Notes under the pieces: generated by a model
Told to the model about the DNA's origin: nothing
What the model saw: only the letters and a program-made list of their open reading frames with translations
Database searches by the model: none
In this document: positions 23,454 to 32,405 of the stretch, piece after piece
Numbering within the stretch: the stretch's first letter is position 1
Layout of the letters: the number at the start of each line of letters is the position of its first letter
Made by a program: the position numbers and the translations under genes
Assembly (NCBI GenBank): GCA_964527315.1
Contig: CAZGOQ010000007.1
Coordinates: 1-37,391 of the forward strand
Source: HGM13006 sp964527315
Lineage (GTDB): Bacteria; Bacillota; Clostridia; Oscillospirales; Oscillospiraceae
Direction of reading: 5' to 3'
DNA length: 37,391 nt

Positions 23454-24653
23454 ATGAAATCTCTGTCTACCCTGGCATCAGCGGTTAAGCCGTCCTCTAC
23501 CATGGCCATTGACGCCATGTATAAAAATATGAAAGCCCAGGGTATTGATGTGGTGGGATTTGGCGCCGGTGAGCCGGATTTTCCCACGCCGGATCATATT
23601 AAGGCCGCCTGCATCAGGGCGCTGGAGGAAAATAAAACGAAGTATACGGCGCCGTCTGGTATTGTAGAACTGAAACAGGCAGTCTGCCAGCGGATGAAAG
23701 AGGACTGCGGACTGAACTACAGTCCTTCGGAAGTGCTGATCGCTTCCGGAGCAAAGCATAGCGTCTATCTGGCGGTGCGGGCGTTGGTGAACCCCGGGGA
23801 TGAGGTGGTTATTCCCGCCCCCTATTGGGTGTCTTACAGTGAGATCGTCAGAATCTGCGGCGGCATTCCCGTGATTGCTCAGACCCGGGAGGAGGACGAA
23901 TTCAAGCTGACTCCGGCGGAGCTGGATGCCGCCATTACGGAGAAAACAAAGTGCGTCATGTTCAACAGCCCCTCCAATCCCACCGGCATGATGTACACGG
24001 CGCAGGAATTGCGGGCGCTGGCGGATGTATGCGTAAAACGGGATGTGTATATCATTGCGGATGAGATCTATTATAAGCTGGTTTATGATGGCCGCAGGTT
24101 TGTATCTCTGGCGGCCCTGGGCGATGACGTCCGGGAGCGCACCATCATCGTCAACGGCGTGTCCAAATCCTATGCCATGACTGGCTGGCGTATCGGTTAT
24201 TCCCTTGCGCCGAAACATATCACGAAGATCATGTCCAGCTATGTCAGCCACTCTACGGCGGCCCCTTCGACCCTGTCTCAGTGGGCGGCGGTGGAGGCGC
24301 TCAGCGGACCACAGGAGGAAGTAGAGACCATGCGGAAGGCATTTGAGGAGCGCCGGAATTATATGGTGGAGCGTGTCAATTCCATCCCTCATGTCAGCTG
24401 TCTGAAGCCGGAGGGCGCGTTTTATATTATGATGAACATTCGGGAGATTCTGGGCAAAAAGATTGACGGTGTGCTGATCGACAGTTGCGATACTTTTACG
24501 GCGCATCTGCTGGAAAAAGGGCTGGTTGCAGTGGTGCCCGGCAGCGGGTTTGATGCGCCGGAGTTCGTCCGCTGGAGTTATGCCACCTCTATGGAATGCA
24601 TCAAAGAGGGCATGGATCGGCTGGAACAATTCCTGAAAGGACTGGAGATCTGA
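23454..24653 (+). CDS. Pyridoxal-phosphate aminotransferase, aspartate type (class I)
   Basis: This is a 399-aa fold-type I aminotransferase of the I-gamma subgroup common in Firmicutes and Thermus. Visible motifs include GAGEPDFPTPDHI, NSPSNPTGMMY, IADEIYYKLVYDG and the PLP-lysine block VSKSYAMTGWRIGY with K238. Members transfer the amino group of aspartate (sometimes aromatic or other amino acids, or prephenate) to 2-oxoglutarate. The ATG at 23454 is chosen because AAAGGAG lies 8 nt upstream; the GTG at 23433 precedes that site. It has its own promoter and is followed by two terminator hairpins before purB. Aspartate is the likely main substrate and would also feed adenylosuccinate synthesis. 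Confidence 0.9.
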   Translation: MKSLSTLASAVKPSSTMAIDAMYKNMKAQGIDVVGFGAGEPDFPTPDHIKAACIRALEENKTKYTAPSGIVELKQAVCQRMKEDCGLNYSPSEVLIASGAKHSVYLAVRALVNPGDEVVIPAPYWVSYSEIVRICGGIPVIAQTREEDEFKLTPAELDAAITEKTKCVMFNSPSNPTGMMYTAQELRALADVCVKRDVYIIADEIYYKLVYDGRRFVSLAALGDDVRERTIIVNGVSKSYAMTGWRIGYSLAPKHITKIMSSYVSHSTAAPSTLSQWAAVEALSGPQEEVETMRKAFEERRNYMVERVNSIPHVSCLKPEGAFYIMMNIREILGKKIDGVLIDSCDTFTAHLLEKGLVAVVPGSGFDAPEFVRWSYATSMECIKEGMDRLEQFLKGLEI

Positions 24654-24681
24654 TATTTCTTTTGAAAATCCGTTCTGGGAC

Positions 24682-24710
24682 TGGAAATATACGAAGAAAT
24701 CATGTATAAT
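24682..24710 (+). promoter_or_regulatory. Possible promoter upstream of purB
   Basis: TGGAAA (24682-24687) and TATAAT (24705-24710) are 17 nt apart. If used, its RNA would meet two terminators before purB, so either purB is attenuated or this is not its promoter. Confidence 0.35.
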
Positions 24711-24742
24711 ATGCACGGATGTTGTGTCCGTGCATATTTTTG
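24709..24742 (+). terminator. First of two tandem terminators before purB
   Basis: ATATGCACGGA (24709-24719) pairs perfectly with 24727-24737 (11 bp, 7-nt loop), followed by TTTTGG. Confidence 0.72.
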
Positions 24743-24770
24743 GGCAAGGGCTTGCTCTTGCCGTTTTTTT
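24743..24770 (+). terminator. Second of two tandem terminators before purB
   Basis: GGCAAG (24743-24748) pairs with CTTGCC (24757-24762), with a possible G-C/G-U extension into the loop, followed by GTTTTTTT. Confidence 0.72.
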
Positions 24771-24812
24771 CATTTTTCAAAACAGTGGCGCACATTGTGC
24801 CCCTTCGAAAGG

Positions 24813-26258
24813 ATGATTTCTATTAGTACGTCAGTATATGAAAGCCCTCTGAGTTCCCGCTATGCCAGCGACGAAATGCTCTATCTGTTCTCACAGGACA
24901 AGAAATTTACCACCTGGCGGCGACTTTGGATTGCGCTGGCCCGGGCGGAGATGCGGCTGGGTCTGCCCGTGACCCAGGAGCAGATCGACGAAATGGAAGC
25001 CCATAAGGACGATATCAATTATGATGTGGCCCGGGAGGAGGAGAAAAAACTCCGCCATGATGTGATGGCCCATGTCCACGCCTATGGGGCGCAGTGTCCC
25101 AAGGCGATGCCCATTATCCATCTGGGCGCAACCAGCTGTTATGTGGGTGATAACACCGATGTGATCCTGATGCGGGAAGGACTGTGCCTGATCCGCAAGC
25201 GGCTGGTCAATGTCATCAAGGCGCTTTCCGATTTTGCAGTGGAATACAAGGCGCAGCCTACTCTGGGCTTTACCCATTTTCAGCCGGCGCAGTTAACCAC
25301 CGTCGGCAAGCGTGCGACGCTGTGGATCAATGAACTGCTGATGGATCTGGAAGAACTGGATTTTCGGATGGGAACGCTGAAATTGCTGGGCAGCAAGGGC
25401 ACCACCGGCACCCAGGCCAGCTTTTTGGAACTGTTTGACGGAGATCACGAAAAGGTTAAGCAGCTGGAGCAGATGATCGCGGAGGAGATGGGCTTCGATG
25501 GTGTGGTTCCCGTATCCGGTCAGACCTATTCGAGGAAAATGGACAGCGGTGTGATTTCCACCCTCTCGGCCATAGCACAGTCTGCCAGCAAGTTCGCGAA
25601 TGATATGCGGCTATTGGCCCATATGAAAGAAATTGAGGAGCCTTTTGAGAAAAACCAGATCGGCTCTTCAGCTATGCCATATAAGCGCAATCCCATGCGC
25701 TGTGAGCGGATTTGCGCACTGGCTCGCTATGTGATGGCGGATGTCATTAATCCCCAGATCACAGCGGCGACCCAGTGGTTTGAGCGCACTTTGGATGACT
25801 CCGCCAACAAGCGCCTGTCTGTTCCCGAGGCATTTCTGGCAGTGGACGCGATTCTGGGCATCTATCAGAATGTTGCATCCGGTCTGGTGGTACACACCAG
25901 GGTCATAGAAAAGCATATTATGGAAGAATTGCCCTTCATGGCGACAGAAAATATCATGATGGATGCGGTCAAGCGGGGAGGCAACCGCCAGGAACTGCAT
26001 GAGCGGATCCGTGTGTATTCCATCGAGGCCGGGCGGCAGGTTAAGGATCTGGGCCTTCCCAACAATCTCATTGATCTGATTGCGGAGGATCCGCTCTTTG
26101 GCATGACGAAAGCGGAACTGACGGCGCATCTTGAACCAATGCAGTATATCGGACGGTGCCCGGAACAGGTGGAAGAGTTTATACAGGACTGCGTTTCTCC
26201 GGTACTCCAGAAGTATGCCGCGCTTTTGGACAGTACGGATGTAGAGTTAAAGGTATGA
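24813..26258 (+). CDS. purB: Adenylosuccinate lyase
   Basis: This 481-aa fumarase/aspartase-superfamily enzyme cleaves SAICAR and adenylosuccinate, releasing fumarate, in purine synthesis. It shows HDVMAHVHAYG, LGATSCYVGDNTD, GFTHFQPAQ, KGTTGTQASF and the family signature GSSAMPYKRNPMRCERI with its flexible catalytic serine loop. The start is uncertain. The ATG at 24813 abuts its only ribosome site (AAAGG, 24808-24812). An ATT at 24822 has that site at ~8-nt spacing and gives the usual short N-terminus (ISTSVYESPLSSRYAS). The ATG at 24702 overlaps the promoter-like TATAAT and two terminators and is rejected. Confidence 0.94.
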   Translation: MISISTSVYESPLSSRYASDEMLYLFSQDKKFTTWRRLWIALARAEMRLGLPVTQEQIDEMEAHKDDINYDVAREEEKKLRHDVMAHVHAYGAQCPKAMPIIHLGATSCYVGDNTDVILMREGLCLIRKRLVNVIKALSDFAVEYKAQPTLGFTHFQPAQLTTVGKRATLWINELLMDLEELDFRMGTLKLLGSKGTTGTQASFLELFDGDHEKVKQLEQMIAEEMGFDGVVPVSGQTYSRKMDSGVISTLSAIAQSASKFANDMRLLAHMKEIEEPFEKNQIGSSAMPYKRNPMRCERICALARYVMADVINPQITAATQWFERTLDDSANKRLSVPEAFLAVDAILGIYQNVASGLVVHTRVIEKHIMEELPFMATENIMMDAVKRGGNRQELHERIRVYSIEAGRQVKDLGLPNNLIDLIAEDPLFGMTKAELTAHLEPMQYIGRCPEQVEEFIQDCVSPVLQKYAALLDSTDVELKV

Positions 26259-26287
26259 CAAATTTCTCCAAAATCCAACAATGGGAA

Positions 26288-26351
26288 TTGACTTTGTGCG
26301 CAAATAAGACTATAATATCATCCATGTGTGGATGGCCGGTCATCGGCCATC
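26288..26351 (+). promoter_or_regulatory. Promoter and leader hairpin of secDF
   Basis: TTGACT (26288-26293), 17 nt, then TATAAT (26311-26316). The short leader contains an 8-bp hairpin, GATGGCCG (26331-26338) with CGGCCATC (26344-26351), just before the AGGAGG site. There is no T tract, so it may affect RNA stability or translation. Confidence 0.72.
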
Positions 26352-26371
26352 GAGTATAGGAGGCACGAACT

Positions 26372-27697
26372 ATGAAAAAGAGTATCATTACCTATCTGGT
26401 GGTGGATTTGCTCATCGTGCTGCTGGCCTTTACGGCCTTCTTCGGACTGGACCTCGGTTTTGTCGAGATCCCCAGTTTGGAGGAAGGCGTAACTTTGGGC
26501 CTGGATCTGGTGGGTGGCAGTGAGATCACCTATCAGGCTGTGATTCCGGAAGGAACCAGTACCTCTGATATATCAGATGGGATCGGCAGCGCGGTGACCA
26601 TGCTTCGGCAGCGCCTGGATTCTCTGGGCTATTCTGAAGCGACGGTTCAGAAACAGGGAGAGGATCAGATTGTGGTGGATATCCCCGCAGTGACCAATCC
26701 GGAGGAAGCGGCCAGTCAGATCGGTACCACCGCTGTGGTGGAATTCCGCACCTCGGATTATGACGAAGAGACCGGAACAGGCTCCAAAATGACCGGCACC
26801 GCCATTGATTCCGCCAGAGCGGAATATAGCGCTGTGGATGACAGCGGCCTTCAGCAGTGGCACGTTGTGCTGGAATTTACCTCTGAGGGCCAGGCCCAGT
26901 TTGCGGAGATCACAAAGCAGGCGGCTAATATGTCGGACGGCGAGAACTATGTGGCCATTTACCTGGACGATGAAATGATCTCCAATCCTCAGGTAAAAGC
27001 GGAATACGCATCCACCGGCATCAACAGTGAAAGCGCCATCATCACCTTGGGAGAGTCCACGGATTCTGAGTATGCCACCTATCTGGCGGACATTATTTCC
27101 GCCGGACAGTTGCCCTTCACGCTGGAAAATGTGAAGATGGAGAGTGTCGGCGCGTCTCTGGGTGAGAGAAGCCTTTCTACCTCTCTGATGGCCGGCGCCA
27201 TTGGCGTAGTGCTTGTTATTCTGTTTATGATCGTGTTCTATCGTCTGCCCGGCTTTGTCGCTGGTATCGCGCTGCTGTTCTATTCGGTACTGTTCATGGT
27301 GGTCATTTCCGTGGCGGGGCTAAATCTCAGCCTGCCCGGCATTGCCGGTATCATTCTGACCATCGGTATGGCGGTGGATGCCAATGTCATCATCTTTGAA
27401 CGCATCCGGGAAGAGATCGCAAACGGAAAGACCATTCGGGCGGCGATCGACGCTGGCTATAAGAATGCCATGAGCGCTATTATCGACTCCAATGTGACAA
27501 CGCTGATTGCAGCGATCGTCCTTTGGAAACTGGGTACCGGCACTACGGTAGGTTTTGCCAAGACGCTGTTTATCGGCGTCGTGCTGTCTATGATCATGAT
27601 GCTGTTTGTGAGCCGCCTGATGATGAGAGGCCTTGTGGGCATAAAAGCGGTCAAGCCTGGTCTTTACGGCGTAAAAGCAAAAAAGGAGGAGAATTGA
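26372..27697 (+). CDS. secD: Protein translocase subunit SecD
   Basis: This 441-aa inner-membrane RND-type subunit helps SecYEG export proteins by using the proton-motive force. An N-terminal helix is followed by GLDLVGGSEITY (residue ~41), the family signature. The periplasmic P1 domain (~residues 60-260) and five further helices follow, with VDANVIIFERIREE in the conserved helix-4/5 region. AGGAGG lies before the ATG at 26372. It is shorter than E. coli SecD (~615 aa), as is usual in clostridia. It is followed one base later by secF, so the two are co-translated. Confidence 0.96.
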   Translation: MKKSIITYLVVDLLIVLLAFTAFFGLDLGFVEIPSLEEGVTLGLDLVGGSEITYQAVIPEGTSTSDISDGIGSAVTMLRQRLDSLGYSEATVQKQGEDQIVVDIPAVTNPEEAASQIGTTAVVEFRTSDYDEETGTGSKMTGTAIDSARAEYSAVDDSGLQQWHVVLEFTSEGQAQFAEITKQAANMSDGENYVAIYLDDEMISNPQVKAEYASTGINSESAIITLGESTDSEYATYLADIISAGQLPFTLENVKMESVGASLGERSLSTSLMAGAIGVVLVILFMIVFYRLPGFVAGIALLFYSVLFMVVISVAGLNLSLPGIAGIILTIGMAVDANVIIFERIREEIANGKTIRAAIDAGYKNAMSAIIDSNVTTLIAAIVLWKLGTGTTVGFAKTLFIGVVLSMIMMLFVSRLMMRGLVGIKAVKPGLYGVKAKKEEN

Positions 27698-27698
27698 A

Positions 27699-28598
27699 AT
27701 GTTTGAAAATAAGACATTCAGCTTTGTAAAGCATTTTAAGATCTTCCTGGTGATCTCTTTTGTCTTGATTATCACCGGTGTGGTGGGCCTTGTGACCCTG
27801 CCCTTCGGCGTCAATCTGTTCAATATGGATGTGGATTTCCTTGGCGGTGTTACTATGACCTATGACCTGGGGCAGAAAGCTGATACGGACGCAGTGGAGA
27901 AAATTGCCTCCGACGTGCTGGAGGGTAAGCTGTCCTCTGTGACGACTTCCGGCAGCAGCGGCACTCAGGTGGTCGTCAAGTCACTGTATGTGGATGTGGA
28001 TGTTCGGGACGCTCTGTTTGAAGCCATCGAGGAACAGTATCCCGACGCTGTTGTGGTTTCCAGCAGTTCGGTTTCCGCTTCGGTCAGCGAGGATCTGCGG
28101 AACTCCGCAATCATTGCGGCGCTGGTGGCAGTGGTTTGTATGCTGATCTATATTGGCATCCGTTTTGACTTTCGATCCGGTCTGGCGGCAATCGTGGCGC
28201 TGTGCCATGACCTTCTGGTCATGCTTTCCGCCTATATTATTTTCCGGATCCCCTTCAATGTGAACTTTATTGCGGCGGCACTGACGATTTTGGGCTATTC
28301 CATTAATGCGACCATCGTTGTGTTTGATCGTGCCCGTGAGAATGCTAAGGCCGCCCATGGCGCGGACTTTGAGGAAGTGATGGACCGATCCATCTGGCAG
28401 ACCATGACTCGTTCTATCAACACTACAGTTACGACTCTTTTGACCATCACCATGGTCATCATTATGGGCGTGACTTCCATCCGTAACTTCTGCTGGCCCC
28501 TGTTTATCGGCGTGCTGGCGGGCTGCTATTCTTCCGTGTGCATTTCCGGCAATGTCTGGGTGCGCCTGAGAAAAGGCAGAAAGAAAGCGGAAAAGTAG
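27699..28598 (+). CDS. secF: Protein translocase subunit SecF
   Basis: This 299-aa partner of SecD has an N-terminal helix and the segment VDFLGGVTMTYD near residue 45. A small periplasmic domain and five C-terminal helices follow, with the signature INATIVVFDRARENAK. It ends with a basic tail (RLRKGRKKAEK). It starts one base after the secD stop, with AGGAGG inside the end of secD. It is the last gene of the operon and is followed by a strong bidirectional terminator. Confidence 0.96.
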   Translation: MFENKTFSFVKHFKIFLVISFVLIITGVVGLVTLPFGVNLFNMDVDFLGGVTMTYDLGQKADTDAVEKIASDVLEGKLSSVTTSGSSGTQVVVKSLYVDVDVRDALFEAIEEQYPDAVVVSSSSVSASVSEDLRNSAIIAALVAVVCMLIYIGIRFDFRSGLAAIVALCHDLLVMLSAYIIFRIPFNVNFIAAALTILGYSINATIVVFDRARENAKAAHGADFEEVMDRSIWQTMTRSINTTVTTLLTITMVIIMGVTSIRNFCWPLFIGVLAGCYSSVCISGNVWVRLRKGRKKAEK

Positions 28599-28611
28599 TA
28601 ATTGAAAAACA

Positions 28612-28653
28612 ACCGCCGCAGTTCTGAAATTGGAACTGCGGCGGTATTTTTAT
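28612..28653. terminator. Bidirectional terminator between secF and ansA
   Basis: ACCGCCGCAGTTC (28612-28624) pairs perfectly with 28633-28645, with an 8-nt loop. On the plus strand ATTTTTATT follows; on the minus strand the flank is TGTTTTTC. It serves both convergent operons. Confidence 0.9.
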
Positions 28654-29642
28654 TCTGTTATTTCCCCGGCGTAATTGGTTAGAAACATTTGACGGATTGT
28701 ATTGGGATCCTCTGTTTGTCCCAAAATCCACATGAGTTTTGTCACGGCGGCCTCGGAGGTCATGTCCCCGGCGGGGATCGCTCCGGAGGCCAGCAGTTTC
28801 CGGCCTACCTCATAGATGGTAAAATTGCTCGATTCATAGAGACATTGGCTGCAGGCGGCCACGACAATCCCCTTGTCGGCAAGCTGTAAAAGCTTATCGG
28901 CAAGCTGCCGGCTGTTGATACCTCCGGCACCGAAGGTTTCCAACACCAGCCCTCGGCAGCCAATGGCCGGGAGACAATCCAGCAGCGCTGGATTCATGTT
29001 GGGAATCAGCTTGAGCAGAATCACATCGGTGCAGATCTGATCCAGCAGTTCCATGGGCTTGCCGGAAGGGGGAGAGGGCTCCGAATAGACCCGCAGACCA
29101 TCGGCAAAAATCTCGCCCAGATATCTGGCGTTGACGCTCTCAAAGGCATCAAACCCCATAGTGCGGACCTTGACGGCCCGGCATCCGCGGATAATATGTC
29201 GGTTAAAAGCAATGCTGACTCCGGGAATTTCAGCGTCTACCGCCGCCAGCGCACAGAAAAGGTTGTTTCTGGCATCCGTCAGCAGATTGCCAATGGGAAT
29301 TTGCGAACCGGTAAACACCACCGGTTTTTGAAGATTTTTCAGCATAAAACTCAGCATGGAGGCGGAATAAGCCATGGTATCAGTACCATGGGTCAGAATA
29401 AAGCCGTCATAATCCGCATAATTTTCATAAATGCTCCTGGACATCACTTGCCAGTGGGCGGCCTGAATGTTGGAGGAATCCAAATTCATGATCGGCTTTG
29501 TTTCGATATCGTAATGCCCGTCCAGATCGCCCAGACTGGACAGCAATTCCCGATCAGAAAGGCCGGGGGTCAGTCCATCCGTTCCAGGGGCGGAGGCAAT
29601 GGTGCCGCCTGTGGTCAAAAGTAAAATATGCTTCATTATCAT
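28650..29642 (-). CDS. ansA: L-asparaginase (type I, cytoplasmic)
   Basis: This 330-aa enzyme hydrolyses L-asparagine to aspartate and ammonia. It shows the first catalytic motif LLTTGGTIAS (Thr of GGTIA), the second motif ILTHGTDTMAYSA with the T/D/K-type charge relay (HGTDT), and FTGSQIPIG. The N-terminus lacks a signal peptide, consistent with the cytoplasmic low-affinity type. The first ATG (29642) overlaps the ftsK stop in ATGA; the ATG at 29636 with GAGGA upstream is equally possible (328 aa). It is the last gene of uppP-ftsK-ansA. The translational overlap with ftsK is unusual for a catabolic enzyme but only positional. Confidence 0.92.
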   Translation of the reverse strand: MIMKHILLLTTGGTIASAPGTDGLTPGLSDRELLSSLGDLDGHYDIETKPIMNLDSSNIQAAHWQVMSRSIYENYADYDGFILTHGTDTMAYSASMLSFMLKNLQKPVVFTGSQIPIGNLLTDARNNLFCALAAVDAEIPGVSIAFNRHIIRGCRAVKVRTMGFDAFESVNARYLGEIFADGLRVYSEPSPPSGKPMELLDQICTDVILLKLIPNMNPALLDCLPAIGCRGLVLETFGAGGINSRQLADKLLQLADKGIVVAACSQCLYESSNFTIYEVGRKLLASGAIPAGDMTSEAAVTKLMWILGQTEDPNTIRQMFLTNYAGEITE

Positions 29643-32365
29643 TCGTCCTCATCAAAGGGCACATCGTCATCCGGGGCCGTGCTGTCATCAGCAGACGGCG
29701 CGACCGCCCTTGGGTTCAGGCCTACCATGGTGTCCCACTGTTCTCTGGTAATAAGCAGCTGCCGGGGCTTTGAACCTTCAAAATGGCCCACAATGCCCTT
29801 CTCCTCCAGTTCATCCACAATTCTGGCGGCATGAGCGTAGCCCAGCTTTAAACGACGCTGGAGCATGGAAACGGAAGCCTGTTTTGTATCCAAAATGACC
29901 TCTACTGCTTCGGGCAGGAGTTCATCCCCATTCAGCTGGATGGCAGTTTGATTGGAGTCGGTTTCCGGCTTGCCCGCAGCAGAAGCATTCTGTTCGATCT
30001 CTTGAAGGATCTCATCGGAATAATCCGCTTTCGAAGAGTTTTTGACAAAGTCAGCAATCTCCTCCGCCTCCTCATCAGTGATAAAGCAGCCTTGCACGCG
30101 AGTGGTTTTCCCGGCACCCAACGGGGCATAAAGCATATCACCCTTTCCCACCAGCTTTTCCGCGCCGCTTTCATCTAAAATAATACGGCTGTCGATGGCG
30201 GAGGAAACAGCAAACGCAATACGGGAGGGAATATTGGCTTTCATGATGCCGGTGATTACATCGGCGGATGGACGCTGCGTCGCGATGACCAGATACATCC
30301 CGGCAGCGCGGGCCTTTTGCCCGATGCGAATGATGGAATTTTCCACTTCCTTGGAAGCGACCAGCATCAAATCAGCCAGTTCATCAATGATGATGACAAT
30401 TTGGGGCATGGGCATCATATCCGGATTGCGCTTGGCCAGTTTATTGTAGCCACTGAGGTCCCGGACTTTATAATCCGCCAGCAGACGGTAACGCCGTTCC
30501 ATTTCTGTTACGGCCCACTGCAGAGCGCCGGCGGCCTTTTTTGCGTCTGTGACTACCGGGATCAGCAGGTGGGGAATGCCGTTGTAGATGCTGAGTTCTA
30601 CGACTTTGGGGTCGATCATGATCATCCGGCATTCCTTCGGACTGGTGCGATAGAGCAGCGACACAATAATGCTGTTCATACAGACGGATTTACCGGAACC
30701 GGTCGTGCCTGCAATCAACAGGTGGGGCATTTTTGCAATATCTCCGATGATATAATTGCCGCCGATATCCTTTCCTACTGCAAAGGCCAGCGTGGATTTG
30801 TGGTTCTGAAATTCTTTTGAACTGAGTACCTCGCGAATGGGAACGCTGGTGGTAATCTTATTGGGAACCTCGATGCCGATAATGGAGTTTTTCCCGGGTA
30901 CTGCTGCCACGCGAATGCCGCTGACGCCCAGTGCCAGTGCGATGTCCTCGTGCAGAGAGGTGATTTTATTCATTTTAATGCCGGGTTTCAGTTCCATCTC
31001 ATATCGGGTGACGGTGGGGCCACGGACGACATTTTCGATTTTAATATCCACGCCGAAGCTACCCAATGTATTTTCCAACCGGATGACATTGGTGCGCATT
31101 TCTTCTGTGTTGTCCGCCTTTGCACCAAGTGCCTCCGACAGCATGGTCATAGGCGGATACTGATAGGGCGGGGCTTCCTGAACTTCAGCGTCCTCAAGAA
31201 TTTCGATCTCTTTTGCCACCTCAGCTGCAGCGATGGCGGCTTCATCAGGACTGACCTTTTCATTCTGCTTTGCGGTTTCAGCTGCTTCTGCAATCTCCTC
31301 CTCCGTCAGAAGAGAGGGAGAGGACTGCGGAGACTCCAAATCGGCAGGACAGACGCTGGGGCAGGTTGGCTCCGAGACAGGAATATCCCATGGAGAAGCC
31401 GTTTTGCCCGATTCCGGAGCCGGTGTCTGTGCCAGTTTCTGGACTGCCGCGGCATAGTCCTCGCCCACCGGAAGATCAAAGGAGGAACGCTGAGAGACTT
31501 GCTTCTGCACACGGTTTTTTCTGCTTTTTCTGAAGAAAACGAGGTCCTCATCGGCGCCCTCCTGTGCGCTGTCATAGTCAGAAAAGCGGGAATTAGGGGC
31601 ATCATCGTTGATGGAGACGTCAAAATTCTGCGGCTTGCGGCGCTGCTGTCTGGGACGGGCAGTGGGCGTCGCAAGAACACGCAGATCGTCCATGGTAATG
31701 TCCTGCGTCAGAATCACAGGCGGTTCCGAAACGTCATCGACATCGAGTTCTTGAGCTTGCAGCTTCTCCCGGCGCTTCTCCGCCCGATTGTGAATAAGCA
31801 TAGCGGCGGAGATTTGAAAGGACAGGAAAAAGAAAACAATCAGCAAAACAATCAGCAGGGGGATCGCGCCGCCTTTACTGATCAGAAATACCAGAAATTC
31901 TCCCAGCAACCCGGGAATCACACCGCCGGAAACACCCTCCACGCCGGTGCGCCACAGGCCGGCAATCAAAGCAAAACCACCGGAAAACGTCGTTTTACAA
32001 AGCAAAATGTGGAGCAGACTGCTGAACAGGATCACGACGAGCAGAAGAGAGACGGAACGAAGCCGAAAGGGCTTGTGATTTTGAAAGACCAGAATCCATG
32101 CAATAAAGCCCAACGCGAAGGGGAGGGGCCAATAGCCATACCCGAATACGCCGCGGGCAAATGTCCGAAATATATCAAGCAAAGCTGCGTGAATCCCCCA
32201 AAAGCTGAGAATTAAAAACAGCGCCCAGAAAGCCAGAAGTACGGCAACAATCAGCCGGATCAACAGCTGATTGCGCACAGCAGTTGTTTCTTTTTGATTT
32301 CTGGCTGCCTGCTGAGCCTTTGAACGGCCCGTTGGCGCTTTGACTTCCGATTTGCGTCTTGTCAT
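29639..32365 (-). CDS. ftsK: DNA translocase FtsK/SpoIIIE
   Basis: This 908-aa septal DNA pump moves chromosome ends through the division or sporulation septum. Four or five N-terminal membrane helices lie between residues ~33 and 195. A low-complexity acidic linker (~200-400) follows, then the RecA-like motor with Walker A IAGTTGSGKSVCM (~555), a Walker B region MPQIVIIIDELADLMLV and IATQRPSADVITG. The C-terminal gamma winged helix (~830-895, SVSMLQRRLKLGYAHAARIVDELEEKGIVG) reads the orienting DNA sequences. AAGGAGGA is before the ATG at 32365. It is 40 nt downstream of uppP and overlaps ansA. FtsK and SpoIIIE cannot be told apart from sequence alone. Confidence 0.95.
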   Translation of the reverse strand: MTRRKSEVKAPTGRSKAQQAARNQKETTAVRNQLLIRLIVAVLLAFWALFLILSFWGIHAALLDIFRTFARGVFGYGYWPLPFALGFIAWILVFQNHKPFRLRSVSLLLVVILFSSLLHILLCKTTFSGGFALIAGLWRTGVEGVSGGVIPGLLGEFLVFLISKGGAIPLLIVLLIVFFFLSFQISAAMLIHNRAEKRREKLQAQELDVDDVSEPPVILTQDITMDDLRVLATPTARPRQQRRKPQNFDVSINDDAPNSRFSDYDSAQEGADEDLVFFRKSRKNRVQKQVSQRSSFDLPVGEDYAAAVQKLAQTPAPESGKTASPWDIPVSEPTCPSVCPADLESPQSSPSLLTEEEIAEAAETAKQNEKVSPDEAAIAAAEVAKEIEILEDAEVQEAPPYQYPPMTMLSEALGAKADNTEEMRTNVIRLENTLGSFGVDIKIENVVRGPTVTRYEMELKPGIKMNKITSLHEDIALALGVSGIRVAAVPGKNSIIGIEVPNKITTSVPIREVLSSKEFQNHKSTLAFAVGKDIGGNYIIGDIAKMPHLLIAGTTGSGKSVCMNSIIVSLLYRTSPKECRMIMIDPKVVELSIYNGIPHLLIPVVTDAKKAAGALQWAVTEMERRYRLLADYKVRDLSGYNKLAKRNPDMMPMPQIVIIIDELADLMLVASKEVENSIIRIGQKARAAGMYLVIATQRPSADVITGIMKANIPSRIAFAVSSAIDSRIILDESGAEKLVGKGDMLYAPLGAGKTTRVQGCFITDEEAEEIADFVKNSSKADYSDEILQEIEQNASAAGKPETDSNQTAIQLNGDELLPEAVEVILDTKQASVSMLQRRLKLGYAHAARIVDELEEKGIVGHFEGSKPRQLLITREQWDTMVGLNPRAVAPSADDSTAPDDDVPFDEDE

Positions 32366-32405
32366 AAAGTCCTCCTTCTATTTGCCGGCGGAGCGATGAA
32401 TACAT

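Noticed and set aside
23478..24773. 431-codon open frame on the minus strand
   Set aside because: It is antisense to the aminotransferase and crosses both purB-leader terminators.
24702..24812. N-terminal extension of adenylosuccinate lyase from the ATG at 24702
   Set aside because: The stretch contains promoter-like boxes and two terminators, and PurB proteins start near YESPLSSRYAS.
30950..32215. 421-codon open frame on the plus strand
   Set aside because: It is antisense to the ftsK membrane and linker region; its composition is that of a shadow frame.
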